DNA of 62,753 nt, from the NCBI GenBank assembly GCA_029263015.1, contig JAJCYI010000194.1, forward strand, positions 1 to 62,753, read 5' to 3'. Origin of the DNA: Saprospiraceae bacterium. GTDB lineage: Bacteria; Bacteroidota; Bacteroidia; Chitinophagales; Saprospiraceae. Of the stretch, positions 1-8,399 are shown piece by piece. Each line of letters begins with the position of its first letter. Positions within the stretch are counted from its first letter, which is position 1. A program made the position numbers and the translations under genes. The notes below the pieces were generated by a model. It was given only the letters and a program-made list of their open reading frames with translations, had not been told where the DNA came from and searched no databases.

Positions 1-74
1 TGTTGTTCATTTTGAATTTTTAAATTTTAATGCCGGGGTTAATGGTAGGGTTTTGATAAATATTTAGAGATAGC

Positions 75-150
75 CCTGTCTGGTTGTTTTATTTCTATAT
101 GTTGGATAAAGTACTTTCTCCAACATATAGAAATAAAACAACCTGACAGG
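75..150. repeat. 76-bp near-perfect palindrome
   Basis: The two 38-base halves pair at 36 of 38 positions around a centre between 112 and 113; the mismatches are 81/144 and 107/118. It begins CCTGTCTGGTTG and ends with the near reverse complement. It lies 25 bases past the stop of the minus-strand peroxiredoxin gene, so it may end that transcript. Its arms are far longer than a normal intrinsic terminator and there is no clear T-run, so a mobile palindromic unit or cruciform is as likely. Confidence 0.8.
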
Positions 151-175
151 TCCAAGTAATGATAATCATCATCAA

Positions 176-808
176 TTACTTCGGCTGTGCCGTGTATCTC
201 AAATATGGTTTCACCTCCTCATAACCTGCTGGAAATTTCTCCTCTAATTCATGTGCTGGGATAGCTGGGTCAATAATCACCTTCCCCCCTTGTTCCCAGT
301 TGGCTGGGGTCACTACATCGAAGTTGTCATTCAATTGCAAAGCATCGAGCACTCTTAAAATTTCGTCAAAATTCCTTCCGACGGAGGCTGGATAGGTTAG
401 CGTCAGTTTTATTTTTTTATCAGGCCCGATGATGAAAACCGAACGGATTGTGAAGTTCTCGTTTGAATTGTGGTGGATCATCCCGTACAGTTCCGCAATT
501 TCTTTTTTATCGTCTGCAATAATGGGGAAGTTGATTTTCACCTGCATGGTTTCTTCGATTTCTTTGACCCAAGCCTGGTGGGTTGCCAGGTCATCTACAC
601 TCAGCGCCAGGGTTTTTACATTCCTCGTGGTAAATTCACCTTTAAGGTTGGCCACCATTCCCAGTTCAGTGGTACACACCGGCGTGTAATCTTCGGGGTG
701 GGAAAACAACAGCCCCCAACTATCACCCAACCATTCATAAAAATCAATGATCCCATGCGTAGTAGCTGCGGTAAAATTTGGAGCGGTATCACCTAAGTTT
801 ATTCTCAT
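176..808 (-). CDS. 1-Cys peroxiredoxin (Prx6 type)
   Basis: Thiol peroxidase predicted to reduce hydrogen peroxide and organic hydroperoxides in the cytoplasm. The 210-residue protein has the Prx6 active-site sequence HPEDYTPVCTTELG with peroxidatic Cys45. No other cysteine is present, so it should be a true 1-Cys enzyme that needs an external thiol or ascorbate-like reductant. Length and the C-terminal extension after residue 160 match the Prx6 group rather than the shorter 2-Cys AhpC group. It is transcribed divergently from the sigma54 activator at 898; the short space between them carries a perfect 24-bp palindrome 12 bases before this ATG, a good candidate operator. The 76-bp palindrome follows its stop codon. 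Confidence 0.95.
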   Translation of the reverse strand: MRINLGDTAPNFTAATTHGIIDFYEWLGDSWGLLFSHPEDYTPVCTTELGMVANLKGEFTTRNVKTLALSVDDLATHQAWVKEIEETMQVKINFPIIADDKKEIAELYGMIHHNSNENFTIRSVFIIGPDKKIKLTLTYPASVGRNFDEILRVLDALQLNDNFDVVTPANWEQGGKVIIDPAIPAHELEEKFPAGYEEVKPYLRYTAQPK

Positions 809-820
809 TGTGGTTTGGAT

Positions 821-844
821 TTATGTTGTTTTAAAACAACATAA
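821..844. promoter_or_regulatory. Perfect 24-bp palindrome between divergent genes, candidate operator
   Basis: TTATGTTGTTTT is followed directly by its exact reverse complement. It sits 12 bases upstream of the peroxiredoxin ATG and 53 bases before the activator ATG. The ATGTTGT/ACAACAT half-sites match those of the MarR-type operator at 9486-9503, with a spacing of 6 instead of 4. Binding by a dimeric regulator is inference. Confidence 0.55.
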
Positions 845-897
845 GTTTTTGTAAAAATAAAATTATTAATAGTTTTAGAAAATTTAATCAACATTAA

Positions 898-2829
898 ATG
901 CCGAGTCAAATTAATAAGGAGTGGCAAAACGAATGGGCTGAAACTGCTTTGGCCAATTCGTCGATCCCAGTTTTATGGCTTTCCCAGGAAGCCCGCATCA
1001 TCAGGTTTAACCAAGTATCGGAAACTGCCTTTGGCTATGATTCGGATACCTTGCAATCATCATCTTTGTTCGACCTGGATGAACAATTGACGAAAAAGGC
1101 CTGGAAGGCGAATTGGGCTACATTATCAAAACAAAAATCCTTGGTGATCGAATCGCAATTAAACACCAAGAAAGGTCGATCCATTCCTGTAGAATTGAAC
1201 TTTACCCTGATAGAAATTGGCACCTTCGATCTTTGTTGTGTATTGGTCAGGGATATATCGAAGAGGAAGGATTCCGCTACAAAGCTTAAAGAAGCCAACC
1301 TTCTTTTGGATATGATCGTCAAAGAACGTTCGGAAAGTTCGAAAATGACCGTTGATGCCCTGAAAAGCCGACAGCAGGCTTTTGTGAAGCTACAAAAGTT
1401 GGAAAGGAGGAACCAATTGATATTGGATTCAGCAGGGGAAGGAATCTATGGCCTGGACAACCAGGGACATACCACTTTTGCAAATGAAGCCGCAGCTAAA
1501 ATGATAGGTTGGCAACTAGAAGATTTAGTGGGAAAACCCCAACACGCTATCCTGCACCATACCAAGCCAGATGGTTCACCGTATGACGCAAAGGACTGCC
1601 CTATTTATGCGGCTTTTAAAGATGGGAAAACCCACACCGTTAATGATGAGGTATTTTGGCGGAAAGACGGTTCCTGCTTTCCGGTCGAATACACCAGTAC
1701 GCCCATCAAAAATGAAAATGGTGAAATGTTGGGAGCAGTGGTCATCTTCAGAGACATAACCCAACGAAAAGAAGCCGAACGAGCACTGCAGGAAGCCAAC
1801 GCGGATTTGCAACATGCACTGACCGAAGTAGAAGAATTGAAAATCCAGTTGGAAGAGGAGAACAAATATTTGCAACAGGAAATAAAACTCTCCCACAACT
1901 TCGAGGAAATCATCAGCCAAAGTAAAAAATTCAAAAAAGTGCTGACGCAGGTTGAGCAAGTAGCTGCTACCGATGCCACCGTCATGATTTTGGGAGAGTC
2001 CGGTACCGGTAAAGAACTGATTGCGCGAGGAGTCCACAACCTAAGCCGTCGAAAAAACCGGGCTTTGGTAAAAGTGAATTGCGCCACCCTGCCTGCCAAT
2101 TTGATTGAAAGCGAATTGTTTGGGCACGAAAGGGGCGCCTTTACGGGGGCGCTCAACAAAAGGATCGGTCGTTTTGAACTGGCCAATGAGGGCACCATCT
2201 TTTTGGATGAAATTGGAGAACTCCCCATTGATTTACAATCCAAGCTGCTCCGTGTCCTCCAGGAAGGGGAGTTTGAGCGATTGGGATCTGCCCGCACCAT
2301 CTCCATTAATGTGAGGGTAATTGCTGCCACCAACCGCGACCTTCCCGAAGAAATAGGTAAAGGGACATTTCGGGAAGACCTGTATTATCGGCTAAATGTT
2401 TTTCCCATCTATGTGATTCCGCTCCGACAAAGGCGGGAGGATGTCCCTTTATTGGTCCGCCATTTTTTATCAAAAAACGAAATCCGGCTCGGGAAAAAGG
2501 TTGGGATGGTCACCAAAAAAACAATGGAAGATTTGATGAACTATCCCTGGCCTGGCAATGTCCGGGAACTCGAAAATGTCATCGAACGGGCGGCCATCAT
2601 CAGCTCCGGCGATAAATTGGAACTCGGCGACTCCCTTTTCAGAAAAGACGTGCCTTCCAAAAAGCGGAAAATATCCACGCTGGAAGAAAACGAGCGCAGC
2701 CATATTTTAAAAGCATTGGAGTTTACCAATTGGAAAGTGAGCGGGGAAAGGGGCGCTGCCAAGTTATTGGGCATGAAAAGGACGACGCTTGAAGCGAGGA
2801 TGAAGAAGTTGGATATACAGCGGCCTTGA
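898..2829 (+). CDS. PAS-PAS sigma54-dependent transcriptional activator
   Basis: Enhancer-binding protein predicted to use ATP hydrolysis to open sigma54-RNA polymerase complexes. Order of parts in 643 residues: PAS at about 20-130, linker, PAS at about 172-292, coiled coil about 292-335, AAA+ domain with Walker A GESGTGKE (366-373), the sigma54-contact loop GAFTGA (413-418) and Walker B FLDEIGE (435-441), then a Fis-type helix-turn-helix near 605-640 ([19 protein letters not shown]). There is no receiver domain, so it probably senses a ligand, redox state or partner through its PAS domains. The last ~410 bp are duplicated at about 3606-4018, and a decayed third copy lies at 7216-7408. Its targets are not evident. 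Confidence 0.93.
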   Translation: MPSQINKEWQNEWAETALANSSIPVLWLSQEARIIRFNQVSETAFGYDSDTLQSSSLFDLDEQLTKKAWKANWATLSKQKSLVIESQLNTKKGRSIPVELNFTLIEIGTFDLCCVLVRDISKRKDSATKLKEANLLLDMIVKERSESSKMTVDALKSRQQAFVKLQKLERRNQLILDSAGEGIYGLDNQGHTTFANEAAAKMIGWQLEDLVGKPQHAILHHTKPDGSPYDAKDCPIYAAFKDGKTHTVNDEVFWRKDGSCFPVEYTSTPIKNENGEMLGAVVIFRDITQRKEAERALQEANADLQHALTEVEELKIQLEEENKYLQQEIKLSHNFEEIISQSKKFKKVLTQVEQVAATDATVMILGESGTGKELIARGVHNLSRRKNRALVKVNCATLPANLIESELFGHERGAFTGALNKRIGRFELANEGTIFLDEIGELPIDLQSKLLRVLQEGEFERLGSARTISINVRVIAATNRDLPEEIGKGTFREDLYYRLNVFPIYVIPLRQRREDVPLLVRHFLSKNEIRLGKKVGMVTKKTMEDLMNYPWPGNVRELENVIERAAIISSGDKLELGDSLFRKDVPSKKRKISTLEENERSHILKALEFTNWKVSGERGAAKLLGMKRTTLEARMKKLDIQRP

Positions 2830-2944
2830 AGACGAGACTGTTCAACTATGTCAAAAATTAATGAGAAGGCTGCATCAGGCATTACCCTAAACGGGCAGAT
2901 AGTTTTAGCCTTTTCAAAACATTTCTTTTCTGCAATTATTTTAT

Positions 2945-2952
2945 TATTTTTG
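2945..2952 (+). promoter_or_regulatory. Bacteroidota -7 box (TATTTTTG) before the toxin-antitoxin pair
   Basis: TATTTTTG is an exact match to the TAnnTTTG consensus and lies 18 bases before the antitoxin ATG. No convincing -33 TTTG is present at the right distance, so this rests on one element only. Confidence 0.35.
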
Positions 2953-2970
2953 AAAAAATAAAATTTAGAT

Positions 2971-3207
2971 ATGAGTACCGTAACTTTAGAAATACAAAAT
3001 GAGAAAGATTTACTTTTGGTTTTGCAACTCGCTGAAAGATTGGGCTTGAAACTGATAAAAAAAGAGGTGTCAAAACAAAATGATTTAGAATTGGCAAAAC
3101 ATGTCGCTATTATCCAAAAAGGTATCGAAATGCCCAAAAACAAAATACAATCTATGCTTACTTCTATTGAGGCAGATAGAAATGACCGCCAATTACCCAT
3201 GAGATAA
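2971..3207 (+). CDS. Small antitoxin-like protein upstream of a PIN toxin
   Basis: A 78-residue charged protein starting MSTVTLEIQNEKDLL. I do not recognise a DNA-binding fold with certainty. Its size, its position 2 bases before a PIN-domain gene, and the start resembling Bacteroidota antitoxins that pair with PIN RNases support an antitoxin role: it would wrap the toxin and repress the shared promoter. The pair sits between the full sigma54 activator and a duplicate of that activator's 3' end, which suggests it arrived with a rearrangement. The local sequence is AT-rich compared with the activator. Confidence 0.75.
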   Translation: MSTVTLEIQNEKDLLLVLQLAERLGLKLIKKEVSKQNDLELAKHVAIIQKGIEMPKNKIQSMLTSIEADRNDRQLPMR

Positions 3208-3209
3208 TT

Positions 3210-3572
3210 ATGAAATTATTAGACTCCAATATCCTGATATACAGCGCAGGCCCTCAATTTACCCACCTGAAAAAATTAGTCTCTGACCCTGATAATTTTG
3301 TTTCTGCCATTTCAAAAGTTGAAGTATTAGGCTTTAACGGACTGTCTGCACAAGAGCAAACCTATTTCAACAGCATTTTCCAAATCCTGCAAGTTTTGGA
3401 AGTGGATGAGCAAACTATTGAAAAGGCAATAGAAATTCGCAAAAAGAAAAGAATAAAACTTGGCGATGCTTTGATTGCTGCAACTGCTTTAGTCCATGAT
3501 CTCGAATTGAATACCCGAAATGTGGGCGACTTTAATAATATCAATGGATTGAAATTGGCAAATCCTATGTAG
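3210..3572 (+). CDS. PIN-domain ribonuclease toxin (VapC-like)
   Basis: Predicted Mg2+-dependent endoribonuclease toxin of 120 residues, within the normal PIN size. The acidic residues of the fold are visible: Asp5 in LLDSN, Glu38 in SKVEVLG, Asp86 in KLGDALIAATAL, and Asp107 in TRNVGDF. It follows the antitoxin gene by two bases, so the two are co-transcribed and probably translationally coupled. VapC toxins typically cut tRNA or rRNA; the target here cannot be read from the sequence. About 35 bases after its stop, a second copy of the sigma54 activator 3' end begins. Confidence 0.88.
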   Translation: MKLLDSNILIYSAGPQFTHLKKLVSDPDNFVSAISKVEVLGFNGLSAQEQTYFNSIFQILQVLEVDEQTIEKAIEIRKKKRIKLGDALIAATALVHDLELNTRNVGDFNNINGLKLANPM

Positions 3573-3605
3573 GTACAACATAATATCTTTCCCGTCCTTG
3601 TCTCC

Positions 3606-4018
3606 CACTCCGGGAAAGACGGGAGGATGTCCCTTTATTGGTCTGCCATTTTTTATCAAAAAACGAAATTCGGTTCGGGAAAAAGGTTGGGATGGTCACC
3701 AAAAAAACAATGGAAGATTTGATGAACTATCCCTGGCCTGGCAATGTGAGGGAACTCGAAAATGTCATCGAGCGGGCAGCCATCATCAGCTCCGGCGATA
3801 AATTGGAACTCGGCGACTCCCTTTTCAGAAAAGACGTGCCTTCCAAAAAACGGAAAATAACCACGCTGGAAGAAAACGAGCACAGCCATATTTTAAAAGC
3901 ATTGGAGTTTACCAATTGGAAAGTGAGCGGGAAAAGGGGCGCTGCCAAGTTATTGGGCATGAAAAGGACAACGCTTGAAGCGAGGATGAAGAAGTTGGAG
4001 ATACAGCGGCCTTGAAGG
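3606..4018 (+). pseudogene. Duplicate 3' end of the sigma54 activator
   Basis: From about 3606 to 4018 the DNA matches 2420-2832 at a constant offset of 1186 bases, without gaps. It encodes the last part of the AAA+ domain and the Fis helix-turn-helix (an open frame of 125 codons from 3638). The protein differs from the parent at only about six positions (for example RLGKK/RFGKK, ERSH/EHSH, LDIQRP/LEIQRP). It lacks PAS domains, Walker A and the GAFTGA loop, so it cannot activate sigma54 promoters. If expressed it could act as a free DNA-binding competitor. Most likely it is a relic of duplication or of recombination between paralogues. Confidence 0.88.
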
Positions 4019-4043
4019 TTCTTGTATCAATGAAAAAAATGTC

Positions 4044-5801
4044 ATGAAAAAAATATTGATTTTACCTTATCATCTGGATGCTTCTCTAAAAGACCTCGAC
4101 TACCTGTCTGAAGGAATTCTCGAAGAACTCATATCCTTGATTTCTTCCATCCCGGATTTCAAGACGACCTCTCGTACCACCAGCTTTTATCTTAAAAATA
4201 ATCCTATACCATTAAATGAGATCAAAGAACGCTTTAATGTTGATGTGGTCGTGGAAGGCAATGTCAAAAAAAAAGCTGGCGTTTATTTGATTTCCACCCG
4301 CTTGTTTGAAACAACTACGGAAGAGCTGATTTTAAATACGCAGTCTCCCTTCCCTTTGGACAAGTGGACGCAACCTTTGGACGAACTGTTAAACGAAGTA
4401 TTGCTTGCCATTAATGGAACGCCGCCCCCTTCAACAACCATACAAAAGGATATTTCAAAAGCGCGGGAACTGTATCAAAGAGGGCTTTATCATTGGCACC
4501 GGTACAGCTATGAAGAAATGCAATTGGCCATTGGATATTTTAAAAAATCAATCAAAGAAAATGACTCCTTTGCTTTGCCTTATGCTGCCATGGCAGACTG
4601 CTACAGTGTAATCGGAACAATGGGGTTTGACCATCCGGTAAAAACATTTAAGCTGGCAAAAGAGGCCGTAAAAAAAGCATTGGTATTAAATAATAAACGT
4701 TCAGAATCTTATGTCTCGGCAGCTTTTGTAAATATTTTTTATGAAAGAGACTATGACAGGGCTAAAATCAATTTGGAACAAGCACTTAAATTGAATAAGG
4801 ATAATGTGGAGGCTCACCATGTTTTAGCCATATATTATATTCATAAAGGTGATCTTCGAAATGCAGAAAAACATTCTGCCAATACTATTAAATTGGACCC
4901 CTTTGCTTTACCTCATTATACCATGATGATCAGGATCAACCATTACCAAAAGAAATTTCTACTGGCAATGGATTTTATCAATGCTGCGCTGAGTATAGAC
5001 ATACATTCTGTGCCGTTGATTGAATTAAGAGGTTACACTCATTTATATTTAGGTGCCACAGAATCTGCGATCGAAGATTTTGCAACCTGCATAAAAAAAG
5101 ATCATACCAATCCGATCTACTTGGCCAATTTGGCATATTCCTATTCCAAAGCGAGTTTCCATCAAGAGAGCCGTGAAATCGAACAACGGGTTTATGACTT
5201 GAATATAAAAAAAGACACCGGCATTTTCGACTACGCACTGGCCATCATTAAATTGGGCCAGTCAGATTATAAAGCATTTTTCAAACACCTGAAAAAAACC
5301 GTTGATTTTAATTTAGGGATAGTATCGGGAAACCTGATGTCTGATACGATATTTAGCGAAATAAGAAAGGACGCCAGATTTCAGGAATTAATGCAGCAAT
5401 GCAATCTCATTGTTCAAAAACAAACTTATAGAAAAAACCGGAAGCCAAGCGATATAGTGAACCTCACCACCAATACATCGGAAACACTTTCTTTTGATCC
5501 CCAGGATTTGTCGTTTATTGAAAGCAGTGACAATTACTCCACGATCCATTGGCACGAATCGGGTGTCCTGCAAAACAAAATACTCCGTGCTACCCTAAAA
5601 AATATAGAAGACCAATTGGCATCATTTGATTATATACTTCGCTGCCATAAGTCATTTATCATCAATATGAATGAAGAGTTAATCATAACGGGAAACGCAA
5701 AAGGGCACTTTTTTGAAAGCCCTTACCTACCTGTCCGGATTCCCATTTCAAGGTCAAAGAGTAAATTAATGAAAGACCTTTTTAAATCCAGGCGGAAATA
5801 G
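4044..5801 (+). CDS. TPR protein with C-terminal LytTR DNA-binding domain
   Basis: Predicted one-component transcriptional regulator of 585 residues. The N-terminal ~115 residues resemble the TolB-like domain that often precedes TPRs in adenylate-cyclase-type signalling proteins (LPYHL..DLDYLSEGILEELISLLxx-like start, then FNVDVVVEGNVKKK). Residues ~145-450 form TPR helices (for example ARELYQRGLYHW, LPYAAMADCYSVIG, VEAHHVLAIYYIHKG). The end, ~470-585, is a LytTR domain (FIESSDNYSTIHW, LRCHKSFIINM, PYLPVRIPISRS). No receiver or membrane segment is present. An earlier ATG at 4030 runs into a stop, so 4044 is the start. It lies right after the duplicated activator tail. Confidence 0.88.
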   Translation: MKKILILPYHLDASLKDLDYLSEGILEELISLISSIPDFKTTSRTTSFYLKNNPIPLNEIKERFNVDVVVEGNVKKKAGVYLISTRLFETTTEELILNTQSPFPLDKWTQPLDELLNEVLLAINGTPPPSTTIQKDISKARELYQRGLYHWHRYSYEEMQLAIGYFKKSIKENDSFALPYAAMADCYSVIGTMGFDHPVKTFKLAKEAVKKALVLNNKRSESYVSAAFVNIFYERDYDRAKINLEQALKLNKDNVEAHHVLAIYYIHKGDLRNAEKHSANTIKLDPFALPHYTMMIRINHYQKKFLLAMDFINAALSIDIHSVPLIELRGYTHLYLGATESAIEDFATCIKKDHTNPIYLANLAYSYSKASFHQESREIEQRVYDLNIKKDTGIFDYALAIIKLGQSDYKAFFKHLKKTVDFNLGIVSGNLMSDTIFSEIRKDARFQELMQQCNLIVQKQTYRKNRKPSDIVNLTTNTSETLSFDPQDLSFIESSDNYSTIHWHESGVLQNKILRATLKNIEDQLASFDYILRCHKSFIINMNEELIITGNAKGHFFESPYLPVRIPISRSKSKLMKDLFKSRRK

Positions 5802-5890
5802 AATTTAGCCTTCCCATTCGCCACATTCTTCCCGTTCGCCACATTCCCTTTCCCTTTATTCCTGATAAGTTCCCATTGCCGACATAGACC

Positions 5891-6019
5891 ATGGTTCGGC
5901 TAAATACCCCTATACATTTGAGTCATCATTTAGAGGTTGTCAGGGATTTAGCTTCTGAAGATTCCTCTTTTATTTTAGGGGAAGAGATAATTGCAGATGG
6001 AGGCGCTATCAATCTTTAA
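5891..6019 (+). pseudogene. C-terminal remnant of a short-chain dehydrogenase (SDR)
   Basis: A 42-codon frame ends in DLASEDSSFILGEEIIADGG-AINL before its stop. This is the typical end of a classical SDR (ASxxSSFxTGxxxxVDGG). Nothing upstream continues the fold: no Rossmann TGxxxGxG or YxxxK motif is present in any frame of this gap. It is a leftover of a deleted gene and supports the view that 2.8-7.4 kb has been repeatedly rearranged. Confidence 0.6.
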
Positions 6020-6079
6020 TTAGGCAGATTAAACTCATTGACTACCGCTTATGTCTTCACTAAAAAACTGAAACCGGTT

Positions 6080-6225
6080 GGGTGTATTTCAAAATGTCGG
6101 TAGTACTTCCCCCAGTGTCTGACGCCTCTCAGGGCGTCTGACACTTATGCCCGAGTTAGGTGTCGGACGCCCTACGAGGCGACGGACACCCGGGGCAAAC
6201 GAAACCAACATTTTGAAATACACCC
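6080..6225. mobile_element. Palindromic MITE-like element, copy 1 (divergent interior)
   Basis: 146 bp bounded by 22-bp inverted ends: GGGTGTATTTCAAAATGTCG at 6080 and its near complement ending at 6225 (one mismatch). The interior consists of two related hairpins built on GTGTCTGACGCC and GTGTCGGACGCC, so the whole unit is close to one large palindrome. The 8 bases either side are AACCGGTT and AACCGGGA, a probable degenerate 8-bp target duplication. It shares its ends with the elements at 21276 and 24852 but not their interior. It carries no coding frame. Confidence 0.8.
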
Positions 6226-6292
6226 AACCGGGAAGTAATTATTTGACTGCTACTAAAATCAATTATTCACAAATTTAAAAATTAATTTAATT

Positions 6293-7135
6293 ATGAAAAT
6301 TTTAAAATCAATGGATTTAATTAAGTCCACATTAACCTCAATTGTATTTACATTGTTGAGTACAGCGTCCCTCTTTGGCCAGTCTTATTCATCGATAGAT
6401 GTAAATGATAACATGAAATCAAAAAAAGACTGTGCATCGGTTTGTGCTGACCATGTAAAAACAGCCAAAGTACTTTTCCAAAAAGACAAGGTGTACGAAA
6501 TCGTTTTCTTCTCTATAACCGAAGGAAAAGAAAATCAGATTTTTGAAAAATACCTGCCAAATGCAGCTCCCTACTTTGAGAAATATGGCGTGAAGACCAT
6601 CGGTATGTTCAAGGTAGAAGAATCCCGTTCTGAAGTATTGCAGTCTCAAATGGTTGGCATCTTCGAATGGTCCAGCTACCAAGCGAAAGAAAACCTGGAA
6701 GCAGATAAAGGCTTTCAAAAAGTAGCCAAACTACGCGATGGTGGTTTCTCTTTTTTCAAAGGTGGCTGGTTTGCAACTCCCGAAGATAAAGAGGTGGTCT
6801 TTTCTTCAAACAAAGTTTACGAATTGGCAGGGGCGACCCTTCATCCTACAGAAGAAGCCCAAGCTTCCATAGCTAAATACTTTGAAGTTTCGGAACCGAT
6901 CAAGAGAAACTATGGAGGAACCTATCCCGAATTTTTGGTAAATCTGAATCCAACAGATTCCAAAGGCACTTCTACTTATTCTAATGATATGCAGTTTATC
7001 GTAGAATGGGACAGCATAGATGATAATACCAAGTTATTTGCGGACGAAGACTTTAAAACGAAAGCAGCACCACTGATGATGGCGGCTCTTGCCAAAGCAG
7101 ATTTCGTATTTGCGAAGTATGTTTTTAGCGAATAA
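6293..7135 (+). CDS. Exported protein with two dimeric alpha/beta-barrel-like halves
   Basis: A 280-residue protein with a signal peptide (hydrophobic stretch to about residue 30, cleavage near LFGQS). The mature part has two related halves beginning KVYEIVFFSI (~66) and KVYELAGATL (~180), each with the pattern of DUF1330/NIPSNAP-like ferredoxin-fold barrels (FEKYGVKTIGMFKVEES..., FIVEWDSIDD...FKTKAAPLMMAALAKADFVF). Such domains bind small molecules or haem-like ligands, and some are monooxygenases. No catalytic residue can be named here. It stands alone between the MITE-like element and a hairpin, and may respond to the AraC regulator downstream. Confidence 0.65.
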   Translation: MKILKSMDLIKSTLTSIVFTLLSTASLFGQSYSSIDVNDNMKSKKDCASVCADHVKTAKVLFQKDKVYEIVFFSITEGKENQIFEKYLPNAAPYFEKYGVKTIGMFKVEESRSEVLQSQMVGIFEWSSYQAKENLEADKGFQKVAKLRDGGFSFFKGGWFATPEDKEVVFSSNKVYELAGATLHPTEEAQASIAKYFEVSEPIKRNYGGTYPEFLVNLNPTDSKGTSTYSNDMQFIVEWDSIDDNTKLFADEDFKTKAAPLMMAALAKADFVFAKYVFSE

Positions 7136-7164
7136 AATTTAGTCTGAGTAACTTGTTTATAATT

Positions 7165-7202
7165 GAAGTGGGTTGAAACATAAATTCGTTTCAACCCACT
7201 TC
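7165..7202 (+). terminator. Hairpin after the exported two-barrel gene
   Basis: Arms GAAGTGGGTTGAAAC and its exact complement (15 bp) with an 8-base loop, 29 bases after the stop. No T-run follows, so it is a transcript-end or stability hairpin rather than a classical terminator. Confidence 0.6.
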
Positions 7203-7215
7203 TAAGTAACAGGCC

Positions 7216-7408
7216 ACTTGCTTTTCAGAAAAGACGGCACTCTCAAAAAGAGGAAAATGACTACGCTGGATGAAAACGAGAACAGTCATATTTCGAAAGC
7301 ATGGAGTTCACCAATTGGAATGTGAGTGCGGAGAAGGGGCTACAAAATTGTTGGAATAAAACAAACTACTTTGAAAGCGTAGATGAAAAATTGGATATAT
7401 TGCGACCA
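7216..7408 (+). pseudogene. Decayed third copy of the sigma54 activator 3' end
   Basis: The stretch from CTTTTCAGAAAAGACG to TTGGATATATTGCGACC aligns with the last ~190 bases of the activator (2632-2825), but with several small deletions and frame changes. Its 60-codon frame at 7301 (MEFTNWNVSAEKG...) is an out-of-register echo of [13 protein letters not shown]. It ends immediately before the AraC-type gene, just as the intact duplicate ends before the TPR-LytTR gene. Confidence 0.75.
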
Positions 7409-7433
7409 ATATTAATTTCTAATAATCAATATC

Positions 7434-8288
7434 GTGATAATAGAGCACCGCACCATAAATTTATTTGGAAAAAAAGTTTTTGAAAAGGCGGTAGTCACTC
7501 CACCTTTCAAAAACCTTAATCCGCTTCCCAACGAGGCCTGTTTTTTATATGTACTGGAAGGAGGTAATAATTCTTATTCGGAAGAAGAGCATATCGTTCT
7601 TCATCAGGACGAAGCTGTTTTAATGAAGTGTGGAAACTATATGTATGATGGAATCGCGGATAATACTACCGGTAGATGCGGAATTATAGCAATTCATTTC
7701 CATCCTGAGGTATTGGAAAAAATTTATAAAAAGGAGATTCCTGCTTTTTTGAAAAAAAAAGAGCCCTTCCCGTTTCGGGCCAATATGGTTGCGGTAAAAT
7801 CTGAAATCCTAATTAATAAATACATCGAAAGCCTACTCTTTTATTTCGAAAACCCAAGCCTGGTGAATGAAGAGTTATTGATTTTAAAATTTAAAGAAAT
7901 CATTCTTTTATTGTTAAATACTAATGATGCGTCTGCCATTATCGAAATTATGCATAATCTTTTTTCGCCAAAATCCTTTTCTCTAAAGCAGATGGTGGAA
8001 GCGCATATTTTTTCACCCATCACCATTCCAGACCTAGCTCAATTAACAAACAACAGCTTGTCTTCATTTAAGCGCGAGTTTAAAAAAATATATCATGACA
8101 GCCCAGCCAATTACCTCAAAATCAGGCGATTGGAAAAAGCTGCAGAATTATTAATCGTATCAAACGAATCCGTAAGTTCCATAGCTTATGATTGCCAATT
8201 TAATGACATCGCTCATTTCTCTAATTCTTTCAAAACCAAATATGATTGCTCTCCTACCCAATATCGTTTGGACCAATCTCACAAATAA
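7434..8288 (+). CDS. AraC-family transcriptional regulator
   Basis: 284 residues. The N-terminal ~150 form a cupin-like sensor region (FLYVLEGGNNSYSEEEHIVLHQDEAVLMKCGNY split over a few strands). The C-terminal ~100 form the paired helix-turn-helix of AraC/XylS (ITIPDLAQLTNNSLSSFKREFKK, then SVSSIAYDCQFNDIAHFSNSFKTKYDCSPTQYR). It probably binds a small ligand and activates a neighbour, most simply the NmrA-like gene 112 bases downstream. The start at 7434 falls just after the decayed activator fragment, so its original promoter may have been replaced. Confidence 0.9.
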   Translation: MIIEHRTINLFGKKVFEKAVVTPPFKNLNPLPNEACFLYVLEGGNNSYSEEEHIVLHQDEAVLMKCGNYMYDGIADNTTGRCGIIAIHFHPEVLEKIYKKEIPAFLKKKEPFPFRANMVAVKSEILINKYIESLLFYFENPSLVNEELLILKFKEIILLLLNTNDASAIIEIMHNLFSPKSFSLKQMVEAHIFSPITIPDLAQLTNNSLSSFKREFKKIYHDSPANYLKIRRLEKAAELLIVSNESVSSIAYDCQFNDIAHFSNSFKTKYDCSPTQYRLDQSHK

Positions 8289-8326
8289 TTGAACGAATTC
8301 TAAAATAGACTCCCTTCCCACAGGTT

Positions 8327-8334
8327 TAATTTTG
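8327..8334 (+). promoter_or_regulatory. -7 box TAATTTTG before the NmrA-like gene
   Basis: Exact match to TAnnTTTG, 65 bases before the ATG at 8400 and inside the gap after the AraC gene. No -33 element is found at the usual distance, which would suit activator-dependent transcription, but this is a weak signal. Confidence 0.35.
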
Positions 8335-8399
8335 CATTGTAATCATTTGGAAAAGCTTTAAAGCTGTTTCAATATTTATCATCATTAAAATCTGTAAAA

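Noticed and set aside
1605-2333. 242-codon minus-strand frame inside the sigma54 activator
   Set aside because: Overlaps well-supported AAA+ coding sequence; serine-rich shadow without domain features.
3598-3801. 67-codon frame at the start of the duplicated activator tail
   Set aside because: Different frame from the parent gene; the preserved reading is the one from 3638.
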